From: Siphonodentalium dalli
Taxonomy: Eukaryota > Mollusca > Scaphopoda > Gadilida > Siphonodentaliidae
Assembly (NCBI GenBank): GCA_032622095.1
Contig: CP136061.1
Location: 216,658,373 to 216,722,372, forward strand
Length of the DNA: 64,000 bases
Reading direction: 5' to 3'
Within the stretch, counting starts at the first letter, position 1; each line of letters begins with the position of its first letter. A model generated the notes under the pieces. It ran no database searches, had not been told where the DNA came from, and saw nothing but the letters and a program-made list of their open reading frames with translations. The position numbers and the translations under genes were made by a program. Shown in pieces: positions 33,537-46,555 of this stretch.

Positions 33537-33985
33537 CAAGCCTGAGTTTAGTGTGCCTGTCATATTCAGAATGAGGTCCCCAGACGCTATCCCACACATC
33601 GGGCTAGCATCACCAAATTCACCATATGGGGACCTCATTCTGCATGGCCTCACCTGCTATGGGAGACATAGACTCAGGTTGAAGTTCCCAAATGGTAAAT
33701 ATTGTAATGTACCCCCATTGGGAACCTTGATTATGGAATGTGTCATCTGTCAATTTGGCAATATGGAGAAACTAAAGTAAAAAAGAAATAGAATGTGTGG
33801 AAGTTTCATTGGAAATTTGATAATAAAGAAACTTTCCAGAGAAGATGAGGCCTACTAGTAAGTAGAATGAGGTTCCCAGTGGGTGAATTTAGTGAGGCTA
33901 GCCCAATATGGGGGATAGCGTCACTAAATTCACCCCCCTTGGGGACCTCATTCTGTAAATAACAGGGATCTTATTCTCAGGCCTG
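33537..33985. mobile_element. hAT-like foldback element, CAAGCCTG family, copy 1 (449 bp)
   Basis: GTGCCAAA at 33529-33536 and 33986-33993 is an 8-bp duplication. Ends are CAAGCCTG and CAGGCCTG. Subterminal AGAATGAGGTCCCC blocks occur in mirrored pairs near both ends, so each half also folds on itself. Confidence 0.8.
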
Positions 33986-34150
33986 GTGCCAAATACCTCA
34001 GACTCAACCTGAGAAGTCCCTCAAGTTATTGTTTTTGCTTTCGGCAGTTTTGGATCGGAGAATAAACTGTTCACTATATGGATCTTGCATTAAATTAAAC
34101 CACTCCGGTCTCGATCATGCAGTAACGCTGTGCAGCCCTATAAGGCTATA

Positions 34151-34480
34151 ATTGTCCCCCGAAAAATTTATTTTCAGGGGACTATTGAAATGGGCTCCGT
34201 ACGTTCGTCCGTCCGTTCATCCGTCACACTTTTGAGTACCTTCATGGTGTAATCATCTCCTCCTACAGATTTCATCCCAGAGATTTGAAACTTCAGAATA
34301 TTGTTGCCCATATATTGAAGATGTGCAACTTGTATATAGATGACGGAAAAAAATATTTTTGGACAGAGTTAACCCTTTTCAACTTAGAAAATTTCAACAT
34401 TTTTTTAAATTTCTTTAACAAAGCGGCATCGACTTGCCACGTTTTCGGGGGACACTGTGGTCGGCTGACCTTTTATTATG
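34151..34480 (+). mobile_element. Helentron-like element of family B, short copy
   Basis: Starts TTGTCCCCCGAAAAATTT with a local hairpin, then CGTCCGTCCGTTC. Near the 3' end GTTTTCGGGGGACA is the complement of the 5' end but lies internal to a terminal hairpin GGTC-GGCT-GACC, followed by TTTTAT. The longer copy at 59251 has the same plan with an array. No coding content. Confidence 0.65.
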
Positions 34481-34772
34481 TTGTTGAACTGATACGTATG
34501 ATCGAGCGTCAAAAAATACGACATCAGTATACAAAGTCCATGGATTGTCGATACAAAATATGAAGTACTCGTTGCTTGTATATATATCTCACATATAACC
34601 ATGTGCAAAATACACAGGCTATCAGCATATAGGTGTAGGATGGGTGGTGTGTAATAAACACAGAATGAGACGTATGTTAATGGGTTAGTCAATACGGCAC
34701 TTTTGCCATCGCGGAAGGTTAGAACTCGAAGCTGTGCCTCTTGTTCTATCCTTACACACTGACCAGTACTTA

Positions 34773-34982
34773 CAGTAATGCCCTAAATAATCGACTCCTT
34801 AACCACAGCAGAATTATGGGTAACTTTTCAGGATTTAGTCAGAAATATGGCTTGTTGCCATTCATCGGAAAGATCTCACTGAGAGCTTTCCGATGAATGG
34901 CAACACACCATACTTCCGACTAAATCCTGAAAATTTCCCATAATTCTGCTGTGGTTAAGGAGTCAATTATTTAGGGCTTTGA
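34773..34982. mobile_element. Mariner-like foldback MITE, copy 2 (about 210 bp)
   Basis: TA then CAGTAATGCCCTAAATAATCGAC on the left. The mirrored right half ends at a degraded AGGGCTTTG. The hairpin axis is near 34878 (AGAGCTTTCC). Same family as 43274-43486. Confidence 0.8.
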
Positions 34983-36011
34983 ACATGTGCAGTATCAACA
35001 AACCCATTAACACACTCACGTCATTCTGTGTATTTACTGAACTTTTTGTGAGTATACTTCGTTTGCATGAGTATACTTAGATGTTACTAGTACAGGCTAT
35101 CACTTATCGTGTGGTGACTGCTGAATGAAACTGACTATTATCAATTACTTAACTTGTTCTGAGTCCTGAAATATCCGGGTGGGGGCCCACCTTTGTGATT
35201 GTTATCTACACTCCGGAAGTTTGATGAAACTTATAGTTTCCGTAACATTAGATTCCTTTTTTTAGGAACCGCCGGTCCGTCGCACTTTTATATTGTTTGT
35301 ATGTTTGGCTATTCATAACACTGAAAGGAATGGCTATGTTTGTTCAAATGAACTCACATTTATTATAACCATGACATCGCCGAAAATGTGCTGGTATTGA
35401 ATACATTGTCATTAGTCATTACCGGTGGTTTATGGTGCACATTATTAATGTAAAAATTACATCAGCCAAGTTTTTTAACCAACACCCAGCTAATAGGCCA
35501 TATCATGGAATACTTCCACTGTTAATATTAGGTATGACTAATCGATTATAATCGATTAATGTCGATTGATTATCAAAATCAATAATCGTGGCACCTCTAA
35601 TTACAAATGGAGCTGAATGGAGTATTTATTATTGTTATGTTGCCACTAACTCCCTGAGGAGGTTTGAGGTTTTGGGCATATAGTCAAAGGCTCTAGTCAT
35701 CTGTCTCTGAATATTTTGCCTTGTGATTCATGTATATTTACACTCAGAAATGCATTCGCGTTGTGGAACATGAATGCAGGACGTTGGTTGGTTGAAATTA
35801 CGTCACATAACGTTGTGCACTGACCCCAGCTTGCATTCATTTTTGTGTAGACACAACTTGCATCAAGTCATGAGAATAACGTTGGAAATGGGTGCTTAAT
35901 GCTCTTCTAATCTGCCAGTTAACTCGGTTCAATGCAACAAAATCAACGTCCTTTCTGAAGTGGATTATTAGATTGATCTTCCTTTGATATGGTGAATTCC
36001 CAGCTTGAGGG
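34983..36011. other. No recognisable feature
   Basis: AT-rich sequence. A short palindrome-rich patch (AATCGATTATAATCGATTAA) lies near 35538-35560. No exon seen. Confidence 0.4.
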
Positions 36012-36814
36012 CAGACCTGTTTACTTTCAAAATTGGAAATAGGGAGATTTGTCCTCAGAAATAGGGAGATTTAGTGAAAAATAGTGAGATTTTTTTTCAA
36101 TGTCAGTATCCTGGAAAAAACTTCATATTTTTCATTTAAATGTCATATAGACTGTTTGTTGCATTTGGTTTGCATCTGCCACAAGTTGGGGGGGGGGGGT
36201 ATATAACCTTTGATTATCACCTTTCTGATTTATCTATCAAATAGAGATAACCTATCAATAAGTCTAACAAGCTCTAAACTAGCTCTGTGGGTAGAAAATT
36301 TACCAAGGAAAAGCTTTCCAAATATTCCTATTGATAATACTAACCAAGGTAATCCATCCATAAAGTTAAGTCTGCCAGTTATATAAACGTATCCAATAAA
36401 GCTGTCTTATACTAATTAATTTGATGACGTAGTTAGAATATATACAAGTCATAAAAGAAGTCCTGGTTGACCATTTTAAATCAATGAAAGCTTTTATAGA
36501 AACAAGACTGAGTTTCCTATGATAATCATAAGAGACTTGATGGCAAAGCATTTATTGTTTCCTATGGAAGTCTATAGATTACAAGGGGCGACTGACTGCT
36601 CGCTGTCTTTATTTCCAATGAATAGTCTTTGTGCTTGTTATTGTCTCATTAGCAGTGCTATATTTAGCAAACTGCAAAATTAACTGTTTTAAGACTTAGG
36701 AGGCTTGAGCACACCTGTCAAAATCATAAAAGTACACCAATTAATTTAATTTTTTCTGCACTAATTAGTTTCCCTTGAGGAGATTCGTGGCTTATTCAAG
36801 GGCTTAGATCTTTT

Positions 36815-38025
36815 TAGTTCAACTTGACAAAGTCAAGTTTGAGCTATTGCCATGGGTTGACATCCATCATCTGTGCATCCGTGCATGCGTCAGTCAACAA
36901 TTTCCTTTAGCACACCCTACATGTCACATCCCTCATCCAATTGTCACCAAAATTTATATAGATATTTCAAATTTGAATCCATTGGCACACCATTCAGCTG
37001 CTTTTATTGGAGAAATGTTTTGAAAATTTACAGTCATATTTAGCATCGCCTCTAGATAGGAACTGTTGAATTTGAATTTTTTTCGATGAAAGACATGGCC
37101 GCTGGCAGCAATCTTGGGTTTTATCCTTTGACACATCCCGCATTCCACATCCCTCATCTAATCATCAACAAACTTCATATGGATCTTCATGGTGACCACT
37201 AGATGGGAGTCATATTAATTTTTTTCTTCGAATTTGTTGGAGAAACATGGCTGCATGCCAGCGGCCATCTTGGATTTTAGTCTTTACATGATTAAATCCT
37301 TCGGTACACCCTGTGAGCCACATCACACATTCAGTCTTCATCAAAACTTCATATGGATCTTAGGGGTGACCTCTAGATGGGAGCCATATGTTTTTACTGA
37401 AATTTGTTGAAAACATGGTCACCAGCAGCCATGTTAAATTTCAAATATTAATCCATCAGCTCACACCTCACAGCTCGCATTTATCAGAAAAATGTTTTGA
37501 AACTTTACAGGCATCTTTAGGATCTCCTCTAGATGGGAACTATTGAATTTGAATGATTTTCAACGAAAAACATGGCCTTTGCATGACTAAATCCTTCGGC
37601 ATATGCTACATGTACATCCCTTATTCAATCGTCACCAAACTTTCTTTTGATCTTCGGGGTGACCTCTGGATGGAAGCCATCAATTTTGTTCCCATATTCG
37701 TTAAAAGACATGGCCTCTTGCAGTTGCCGTATTGGATTTCACATTTGAAATATCGGCACGTCATGCTGCCCACATTTACATTGTATTGGAGAAATGTTTT
37801 GAAAATATACAGGCATGTTCAAGATCACTTCTAGATGGAGGCTATTGAATTTGAATGATTTTCGATGAAAACACGACAACACATTCTAGAGCCATAATTT
37901 TTTGTCCAATTGATCTTAAACTTCATATGGCTCTAATGATGACCTCTGTTGTTGCTTACAGTAAACATTTTAAAAATTTGCATTCCTTATCGCTCCATTG
38001 ACTGTTATGTATTACATTATCCACT
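36815..38025 (+). mobile_element. Helentron-like element of family A, older copy
   Basis: Starts TAGTTCAACTTGACAAAG with the complementary CAAGTTTGAGCTATTGCC. About five diverged monomers (CTCTAGATGGGAGC, CACCAAACTTCATATG) follow. The end near 38025 keeps CGCTCCATTGACTGT but has lost the hairpin. Open frames here are repeat artefacts. Confidence 0.7.
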
Positions 38026-38189
38026 TGCTTTGCATCCATATGAAAATTCACCTTATCACTTGGGTGTGGTTTATGATATTTGGTTTTCATTTGGTATTGT
38101 AATGCTTCGATCACTATTAAAAATATCTTTGTATACACTCTTGCTACCAGAGCTGTTAAGTTTCATGGATTGACCATGAGACTCCCAGA

Positions 38190-38335
38190 TTGGGCCTAAA
38201 AAAAAAAGAACCCGACCGACCCTATTTTAAACCCCAGACCCTAAACTTTGTATTGCCATTGCAAAAAAACAAATTGGACCAAAAAAACAACAACATTTAT
38301 TCAAATTTTTTTTTTTTTAATTTAGGTCCCAATTC
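38190..38335. repeat. AGGCCTAAAAAA-type short element
   Basis: Starts GGGCCTAAAAAAAAAAGAAC and ends TTTTTTTTTTTAATTTAGGT, bracketing GACCGACCCTATTTT. Related copies: 11330-11424, 22380-22475, 39325-39413. Confidence 0.5.
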
Positions 38336-39324
38336 ATATCATAACAAGATGCAAAACATTTATATATATTGACATAAGAAATTTAAGTTTACAAAAAGAT
38401 TTAAGTTTAACAGTTAGAATCATACTGTAAAGTATGTTTGGCTTTATCTAGCTTTCATCTGTGAAAACTTCAGATAGTGTCAGTTCAGGTTTGTTATGAT
38501 TCAGCCTTCAGACTTCAGTATTTCAATCAAATACAGTACAGGAACATTAACAATTTGATCGAATCAACCTGGTTATCAGGTGGGATCTCATAATACCAAA
38601 TGAAAAATTAACATAGAGATTAGTACTATAAATAGTAATTACTAACTTAATAGACATTGTTTCTGTACTACATGTTGTATATTATGTATGTGTCTCACTT
38701 GAATTTTATAAAATAGCCTATTATATGAATTAGAGTGATAATGGTAAGTCTCATTTCAAGTAGGATAAGCATAATCCATTGAACCAAAAGATATCTGACA
38801 ATAACTCATAAGCATTTCCAATCCATACACATATAAAAAAAATTAAAGTTATGCTTGAGAAACTTGATCAAATTGACCTCTCAGTAAAATTCAAAATACT
38901 GACTCAAAGTGCCCTAGATTAGCTCTAAATGCAATGGATTTTCAAAAAATTTCCTATCCTATCCTTTGGCATATCATTGCCCAAAAACAGGTGTCCCCAA
39001 AAAATACCTAGATCCTTCACTGAATGCGGAGGAGAAGGTGGGGTTGTGAAGCCATCATTTAGAGATCGGTACAAGACGGTCACTCCAATATGTGACAGTG
39101 CAGTGGTGCTGGGCTGACTCCAGTTGTCGCCAGACCATATGGGAAATATTAGGATTATCAAAGACTATATTAGTATATAGACTACTATATATGTAAATAT
39201 TGAAGCATATGCAAGAATGAATTGGAGTTTCTAGTTCCTCTGTCATTTGGGTTAACCTGATTGGGACTAAGAAGTGCATAGTTTGGGTTATTGACAAGTA
39301 TTATACAGTTATTTTTAAAGATAC
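38336..39324. other. No recognisable gene
   Basis: AT-rich. A 78-codon open frame on the - strand (39161-38925) has a proline-rich middle but no recognised domain and no clear splice sites. Confidence 0.4.
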
Positions 39325-39413
39325 TGAAAAAAAAAGAAAAAAGTTAAGCCTACCTACCTACCCTAATTTTTTTCAGCTCGTTAGCGGAAACAAATGTATT
39401 TTTTTTTTTAGGC
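39325..39413 (+). repeat. AGGCCTAAAAAA-type short element
   Basis: CTACCTACCTACCCTA, GTTAGCGGAAACAAATG and TTTTTTTTTTTAGGCCT in order, as at 11330-11424. Confidence 0.55.
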
Positions 39414-40060
39414 CTTGCCATAGTTAAAACCTCAAATATATGAAAGACATCGCATTTCTCCCGCATTAGCAGATGCACTATTGGTCACTTCAAGATAAGC
39501 AACACTGCTCAAAATTTTAACAAAGTGTCCATAACATCATGAGTAATTTCATATTCATCATCATTCAGTACTAATCAGCAGTACTAATTGATACTAATTA
39601 ATTTTCACACCCTTCGTAGCCATGCAAGCGGTCGTAAAAGTATAGCAATAGATTAAATACACAACTTATAATAGGATTACAAAAGCAGAGAATGAATTTG
39701 CAGAGTGCTAATAGAATACAATATAAGGAATTCGAACAGGAAGTTAGGAAGTTACCTCGACCTTTGTATGCCGGAGATTTTGCATTGTATTATTTTATAT
39801 AAACATGTATGTATTTCACAGCTGCATAAAACTTTGTTTTCATTACTATTTTATTCAGCTGTGTATCTTTATAAAATAAACAGATAGAAACTCACAAAAC
39901 TATGTAATCTTCATCATATAAATGATAAGTAAAAATATAGGATTTATAATTTTTTTTGAGAACATGGGCATATTTGGGCATAGGCCTACCTCCCGCAAAA
40001 ATCTCCTGGATTGCCATTTTCAAATTAACAGGTTTGCTGTTTACCCTCATTTTTCTATGT

Positions 40061-41344
40061 AGGAAAACATTTTTTTTGCAATGCTATAGATGCCTGGTAG
40101 ACCAGCCTATATGTTCAGACTTTTATTAGAGTTAGTTATCAAATTTTGAGTTTAAATATGTCACTTTAAGTTTTTGCTCATACCGACACCTTGTAATTGC
40201 AGAAATGATAATGCAGAACAGTGTAGTTTATATCATATTTGTATACAAGCTTGTTCCATTGCAAATTGTGTTACATAAGTCCACATCAGACAGTGGATCC
40301 ACACAAAAAAATCTTGAGAGGGCCAAAAAATCATTTGAGAAGGTGCTTTTTGAGGCCAGTAGGTCAAATCATATTTTTATTATGACCTTGGGGGAAACAT
40401 ACTCACTTTAAATACCACACACATTTGTTCACTCATTCTTAGCCAAATTACTGCCTTTGTTGGACTTAAAAATAATTTGTAAATTCTCTCAGTTTGTGCA
40501 AACATTTGGCATTGTGCATTGGGTGAATGATGCCGATGTAAAGTGTGTGTTCTTAAATTTTTGTCAGAGTTATTGGAATTGAAAAATAGCAAGATATACC
40601 ATTTGTGCAAACATGTAGCATAGCTACTCATGTATATGTACCAAAGGCTGTATTTGCATTTATTAATTAGATATGACATTTTTGTCCAGAATGTGAATAT
40701 CGCTTCAATTTGCCCTTAAACGGAGTAATATAATTTTAACACACACTAATCCGAGTAATATCATTTTACGACATTACAAATCTAAGTAATATGGTTTTTC
40801 AACATGCCTTAAATCTACGTCACTGCGAAATAACATGTAGATATCAATTCGTGTGACGTCACTTATAAGTTATTTGAAAGAGTTGTCAGTTACCAAGAGG
40901 CAATCTAATCAATAAATAAGATAAATAGGATATTTCTTGGTCGGTTTGATATTATTGACCTTCAGTCTCAGGCTCTTATGACGTTACATTGGGCTGATAT
41001 CGGGCCTATTATCAAACGAACCAAGTAATAACGAACCAAAGCCAGACGCTTTGGGTCGTATATAGACTATATCTGATTTTGTGATGTCACCAATTATTAT
41101 CTAATACGACTCTGCTGTTTTGAATTTTGTGACCACTTTTGTCACACAGTACGGTAGATCGGTGGGCTTAAAGCATTTAGTATTAATGTCGTAATCGGAA
41201 AATATCTTGTTACTGTGTCTTTCGATTACTGGTATTGCAAATGAGAATTATGAATATTGAATTACAATGTAAGTTCATTCGTAGCGGTAGTTTACCTTTT
41301 ATTGAGAAAATAAGTCACAATAAATAATGATACTATAGTAACTA
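40061..41344. other. No gene; small direct repeats
   Basis: Near 40720-40800 a GAGTAATATNATTTT-type motif recurs three times in 80 bp. No exon recognised. Confidence 0.4.
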
Positions 41345-41489
41345 CAGTAATGCTCTAATTAATCGACCTCTTAACCAAAGCAGAATTATGGGTAACTTTT
41401 CAGGATTTAGTCGGAAATATGGCTTGTTGCCATTCATCGGAAAGATCTCACTGAGAGCTTTCCGATGAATGGCAACAAGCCATATTTCA
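41345..41489. mobile_element. Mariner-like foldback MITE, truncated copy
   Basis: TA, then CAGTAATGCTCTAATTAATC; the hairpin axis is passed near 41450 but the right arm stops after CAAGCCATATTTC. The following sequence (about 41505-41560, TCTGGGAACCTCATTCTACA) is a fragment of the CAAGCCTG family. Confidence 0.75.
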
Positions 41490-41786
41490 TCATAAGCCAA
41501 ATGTCATCCTCTGGGAACCTCATTCTACAGATATCCGGCACCACATTTTCAGGCCTGCAGACTACCACAAACATGTGTCTTTTATCAAGTTGAATTCTTC
41601 AGTTGAGATGCGATTAGATAATTGTATTGTGAATTGGTGTGGAAATTCATCTCACATGTAAGTGGGCATCGTTTTCTGACAAATAAAATCATTACTCTCA
41701 GTGGGATAATTATTATAACCATACTTATTCTCACTCTATAGACAGGTAAACACTCAAAGCTTCCTATTGAACATTTCTATGAAAAG

Positions 41787-42135
41787 CAAGCCTGCATATA
41801 GTGTGTCTGTCATTTGCAGAATGAGTTCCCCAGAGGGTGAATTTAGTGATGAATTTCCCCTGTTGAAGTTGGTGATGTTCACCCATTAGTCGCCTCGATT
41901 ATGTATTTTATCTTCTGCAAATTAGAGGATATAGAAACTTCCCAGAATGGAACAAGTAATTAAAAACAATGTTAATTTGAGGCTGTAGATACATCCCAGA
42001 AGATGAGGCCTAAGCAGAATGAGGTCCCCAAAAGGTGAATTTGGTGATGATAGCCTGGTGTTCGGGATAGCATCACTAAATTCACCCTCTGGGGACCTCA
42101 TTCTGCAAATGACAGACACACTATTTGCAGGCTTG
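41787..42135. mobile_element. hAT-like foldback element, CAAGCCTG family, copy 2 (349 bp)
   Basis: ATGAAAAG at 41779-41786 and 42136-42143 is an exact 8-bp duplication. Ends CAAGCCTGCATATAGTGTG and complement, then TCATTTGCAGAATGAG. This copy gives the clearest borders for the family. Confidence 0.85.
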
Positions 42136-42143
42136 ATGAAAAG

Positions 42144-43273
42144 CACAAGCACTAAACCTATATCTATACCCCATGAAGCCATTTCCATCCAATATAAACC
42201 CCATATTTGATTCCAATTTGTGTATACGTTAAGTGTGACTTTGATGATCACGCACTAATAATTGATGTCGATTGGCTCGTTAGTTTCTCCAATTTTACCT
42301 GCTCGTACAATAGATTATTGTCCATATGGGACAGTTCTCATAAGTGTATATATGTGAAACAAACGGACAATGTTTATCTCAAATGTGCAAACAATTAATG
42401 GCCCTCAATATAAAGATCTTCCCTGGGGAAAAATGACATTTTGATGAGGGGCTGTGTGGTATGCTCTCTTTGATGAGGAAACTCAAGTCAATTTGATTGG
42501 TGTTAGTTTTGCAAAGCTAAGGGCCTGAGAGATATAAAAAGTTTTCTGGATGATGTTGGGCAAAGGGAGTTGTGATTGTCATTTCCATGGCTGATGACGA
42601 GGATGAAAATGAAAAGTTATCTGACTGTTTCTGCTTTGTATATTGGATATGTTTTTCGATGGTGTTGTACATTCTCGCCTGGGTTCTAGAGATTGACATT
42701 TGATTGGCTGATTTCTTGGATCATCTGATGAAGGTTGGAGTAAGATTGTAAGCACTGAATACATATTTATCCATTGCAGCTTAACCTCTATTGCCTACGT
42801 AAAGCCTACCTAACAAACGTTGTGTTTATTAAATTATTAGGTCAACGTAGCTTTATTAGGTCAACGTAGCTTTAATAGGTGTGTACAACTTTCATGACGT
42901 AATTATGTATGGAAATTACGCAGGTTACTTGTACTTGTATTGGGACATCAACTGGGTGCATTGATATGGTTATCGTGCTTGATACAAGTTAGTTATCGTG
43001 CAAACTCTGGATGATCTAAACAGTTTCAACATCCGGCGATCACAAGAATCAGCTAACGGTCGGTAACTAATAGGCAGTAATAGCATCCCATGTTCGGAAT
43101 TTTCTGTTATACAATCTAAACCTCCTCAGTGACCAGATTAGATTCATGGCTTCTGTTCAATGATATATTTGAGGGACAGGACCCTACATCACCAATCAAG
43201 TCTCTAATCTCAAGTTGTTGTGATTTAAATTTGTTTAAAGCAAATGTAAACATTTGTCTGGGATAAACTAATA
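42144..43273. other. No recognisable gene
   Basis: No coding signal. TTAGGTCAACGTAGCTTTA is repeated twice in tandem at 42837-42875. Confidence 0.4.
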
Positions 43274-43486
43274 CAGTAATGCCCTAATTAATCGACTGCT
43301 TAACCACAGCAGAATTATGGGTAACTCTTCAGGATTTAGTTGGAAATATGGCTTGTTGCTATTCATCGGAAAGCTCTTGGGGAGAGCTTTCCGATGAATG
43401 GCAACAAGCCATATTTACGACTAAATCCTGAAGAGTTACCCATAATTCTGCTGTGGTTAAGCAGTCGATTAATTAGGGCATTACTG
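43274..43486. mobile_element. Mariner-like foldback MITE, reference copy (213 bp)
   Basis: TA (43272-43273 and 43487-43488) flanks CAGTAATGCCCTAATTAATC and its complement. The two halves pair almost perfectly over about 100 bp, with the axis at CTCTTGGGGAGAG. It is the youngest-looking of four copies (25205, 34773, 41345, 43274). TA targets suggest Tc1/mariner mobilisation. Confidence 0.9.
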
Positions 43487-43832
43487 TACATCATGAGCTG
43501 TGGAATTCACATTCCCAAATCAGTATTATCATTAAAAACTCATATTTATAACTTAATTTACAAGGAAAATAGGTATCCATTCTGCCCAGATTTTGAACAT
43601 CTTACACACCTCAACCATTTAATAGATGTTCGTAATATGCACATAATCCTGATAATTCTGCAACAAATATCTATCTTATCAATTCTCATCCACTGCTTGA
43701 GTTCCAGATAGCAGCTATCTGAACTTCTGAAGCGATGGTTTAGAGATTACATTAGTGACGTAGGTTCCTAGTCCTGTCTTTGTTGTCCCCCTAAATTGCG
43801 TCGCCATAACATTGTTCGAGCCCATATTCTGT

Positions 43833-44265
43833 CATTTTTTGGTCAATTGTTTAAAAACTTGGCACTTATATCAACCAGCATGGGAACCTGTACACCGTAC
43901 TCATTTTGGCGGAGTTATTCCCATTTTCAACATAGAACCGTACATCCTGGGATGCATCTTTTGTCTGTGCCTGTATTCCGTCATTTTCCTTTCAATATTT
44001 TAAAAATTTGGCACAGATGTCAGCCAGCATGGGAACCTGCGCACCTGCGATTTTGAGTGCAGTCAGAGTAATTTTGGCAGAGTTACTGCCCTTTTTAGAC
44101 CCAGAATCGTATGTCCTGGGACGCATCTTTTTTCCAAGCCTGTATTCCGCCATTTTCCAGTCAATGGGGATCTGCGCACCTGCGATTTTGAGTTCAGTAG
44201 GAGTCATTTTGGCAGTTACCTGTATTGCCATTTTTCGACATAGAAATGTTGTATGTTTTTTATTT
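43833..44265 (+). repeat. Diverged tandem repeat, about 3 units of 150-170 bp
   Basis: Units share TCAGCCAGCATGGGAACCTG, GGCGGAGTTA/GGCAGAGTTA and CCTGGGATGCATCTTTT. The third unit has lost a piece between CCAGTCAATG and GGGATCTGCG. No terminal structure was identified. It resembles the cores of Helentron-like elements. Confidence 0.75.
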
Positions 44266-44667
44266 AAGAGTTATTGACCCTTTCTTGACACATTAAAGAT
44301 GTGCAACATATTTAGTGAATATGCACTTTGTATTATATTGGTTTAATCAATTCCTCCTACAGTTTGTAGTACAGGTATCTGAAACCCATAAATCCTTCAA
44401 ACCTGCCACCTTCAACGTGGGGGTGGGACATTTTGGTCAGTGACCTTTTATTGTTTTTAAAACCAATCCTGCCCAAATTTTATTTTAAGTTTAACCCTTT
44501 CATGACAAGGCCTCCTAGTCAATGATCAACAAATCTATTGATTGGCCTAAAAAGTTAAAAACTAAAGAGCACAAAGTGAAATTACTGAACGAGTGAAAAT
44601 TGCCTTCCTGGTATATTGAAATGGTTGTCACTGCCAGTTGACTTTGTTAAAGTGGTTTTGAACTAGC

Positions 44668-45121
44668 CAAGCCTACAAATAGTGTGTCTTGTCATTTGTA
44701 GAATGAGTTCCCCAGAGGGTGAATTTAGAGATGCTATTCAGCACAGCGGGCTAGTATCACCAAATTTACCCTCTGGGGTCCTGATTCTGCTTAGGCCTCA
44801 TCGTCTGGGAAGTATCTATATTATATAGTATCCAATTAACATTGTTTTTAGTTACTTTTTCCCTTCTGTGAAGTTTCTATATCCCCTAATTTACAGAAGT
44901 TGAAATGCATAATCGAGGGAACTAATTTGTGAACATAACCAACTTCAACTGGGAAACTTCAAACTGTCAACTGGGAAACTTCAAACTGATCCTAGATCTC
45001 ACTTAGTAGTTGAGGCCTAAGCAGATTGAGGCTCCCAGAGGGTGAATTTGTTGATGCTAGCCCACCCTCTGAGTCAGGGGACCCCATTCTGCAAATGACT
45101 GACACACTATTTGCAGGCTTG
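44668..45121. mobile_element. hAT-like foldback element, CAAGCCTG family, copy 3 (454 bp)
   Basis: Ends CAAGCCTACAAATAGTGTG and CACACTATTTGCAGGCTTG are flanked by GAACTAGC (44660-44667) and GAGCTGGC (45122-45129), an 8-bp duplication with two changes. Mirrored CCCCAGAGGGTGAATTT blocks lie inside. An AACTGGGAAACTTCAAACTG repeat sits near 44947-44985. Confidence 0.8.
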
Positions 45122-45129
45122 GAGCTGGC

Positions 45130-46250
45130 AACAAGCAAAGTGACAATTGGAAACAAGAAACATTACAGGGTGTCTGTCCGCTAGCTAAGTAGAAGGTCTG
45201 TAAAACACTCAGTTTTGATGACCAAAAAAAAACTTTCAGATGAGAGTTAATCAATATATATAATAGAGTTGATTTGCACAGGCCAGGTTTTCTTTACTAT
45301 CCGATCACCAGTCACAAGTACCACAAAATTCAACCAATCACAGGAGTGGACTGACTCGGTATCCAACAATTTGTCTGTCGGCAAAAGATCAAGCAAAGTC
45401 GCAATTTACATCAGACAGAATCTGACCTAAAGTGTGTTGTGATCGCTCAATTTTGACTGTCAATTTATCCCTAGACAAATTCAAGGCAGAGGTGCTGTCG
45501 ACTCTGTAAAGGGCAGTTTTCCCAATTAATTGGTAATAGCCTGTTAAAATAATTTATCGTTAGTATATGTATCGTACATGTTATATCACCTAAAATGAAA
45601 TCATCTTAATATCATCTGTGACCACCCAGTGATTATACTTCAAAGTGTTTTTGGAAAATGAATTTCATAATATTAAATGACTCAAACCAGATATTCAAGC
45701 TTTAGAATCCTGATGTGATATCAAGATCGGTTGCCCTGCATGCTCACATCAGGAATAAGACAGTCAATGATTGTGGAGTCGCTCACCTGAACTGTTAAGA
45801 CTCAGAAGACTGGGACTCAGAAGACTACAAGAGTCAGTACTTATAAAATTTACTTCAAAATAAGTAGTCAGATCTATAGACTCAGCTTAGATATTGAAGT
45901 GTTCACATTGACATACATACACATTCTTAATTCAATTAATTTGAGTGCAGACTATTGAATCCGCAATGTCAGCCCCTTCTTAAATAACCAATCCCATTTG
46001 AGAAAACCCAATACCGGTACGAGATTCAGATTTTCACATTATGTGCACCATATGTGTACATGTGTTGAAAGACAAAAAATTGTATTACAATAACATACAT
46101 CAGTAGATATTTTTAAACCTGAAAAGCGTATGTTATCAGGAACTGATTCTACAGGTAGTTCATACTCAAATTTAAATGTTAAAACAGACAAAGGGAATGA
46201 AAGGTTTTAAATAACACATCAATCCTATTTTAGTATTTGTAATCGGTTTT
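45130..46250. other. No recognisable feature
   Basis: No repeat match and no convincing exon. A C-run follows at about 46269-46283. Confidence 0.4.
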
Positions 46251-46494
46251 GGAATGAACAAATCTGCAATCCCCCCCCCCCCCAAAACCCCTGTTGCACA
46301 TTCCTGTGAGAATAGGATATGTGTGATTTATTTGGATGCTCAACGTTCAATTGAGAAAAAAACATCTGTGCCCAACTGTTTAATTACACATAAACATACA
46401 AATCAAGACTTTGCAAATAAAACAAAGATATATGGGCTAACCACTCCTGTATATAATGACTTGAACTTCCTGAAATTTTGCGAAGACCTGGTGC

Positions 46495-46555
46495 CAAGAA
46501 TTCTCTTATATATGCGAGTCTCCAACAGGGAGCCGCACATATATAAGAGAACACA
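46495..46555. repeat. Fragment of the TTATATATGCGAG palindrome family
   Basis: TTCTCTTATATATGCGAGTC and CATATATAAGAGAACACATT form a hairpin. The same palindrome is the core of the TTAA element at 63180-63531. Confidence 0.65.

Larger units (their letters stand above)
36012..40060. mobile_element. Possible large element with related inverted ends, about 4 kb
   Basis: GCAGACCTGTTTACTTTCAA plus GGGAGATTTG at 36012-36058 resembles the complement of 40005-40060 (AAAATCTCCTGGATTGCC, CAAATTAACAGGTTTGC). The interior contains an old Helentron-like copy and two short repeats but no transposase. The ends are diverged, so two unrelated insertions of a smaller repeat in opposite orientation remain possible. 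Confidence 0.3.

Noticed and set aside
38925-39161. 78-codon - strand frame with a Pro-rich middle
   Set aside because: No recognised domain and no splice or promoter support; possible exon but unsupported.
43340-43711. 123-codon open frame
   Set aside because: It begins inside and crosses a palindromic mariner-like MITE; the sequence is dictated by the hairpin.
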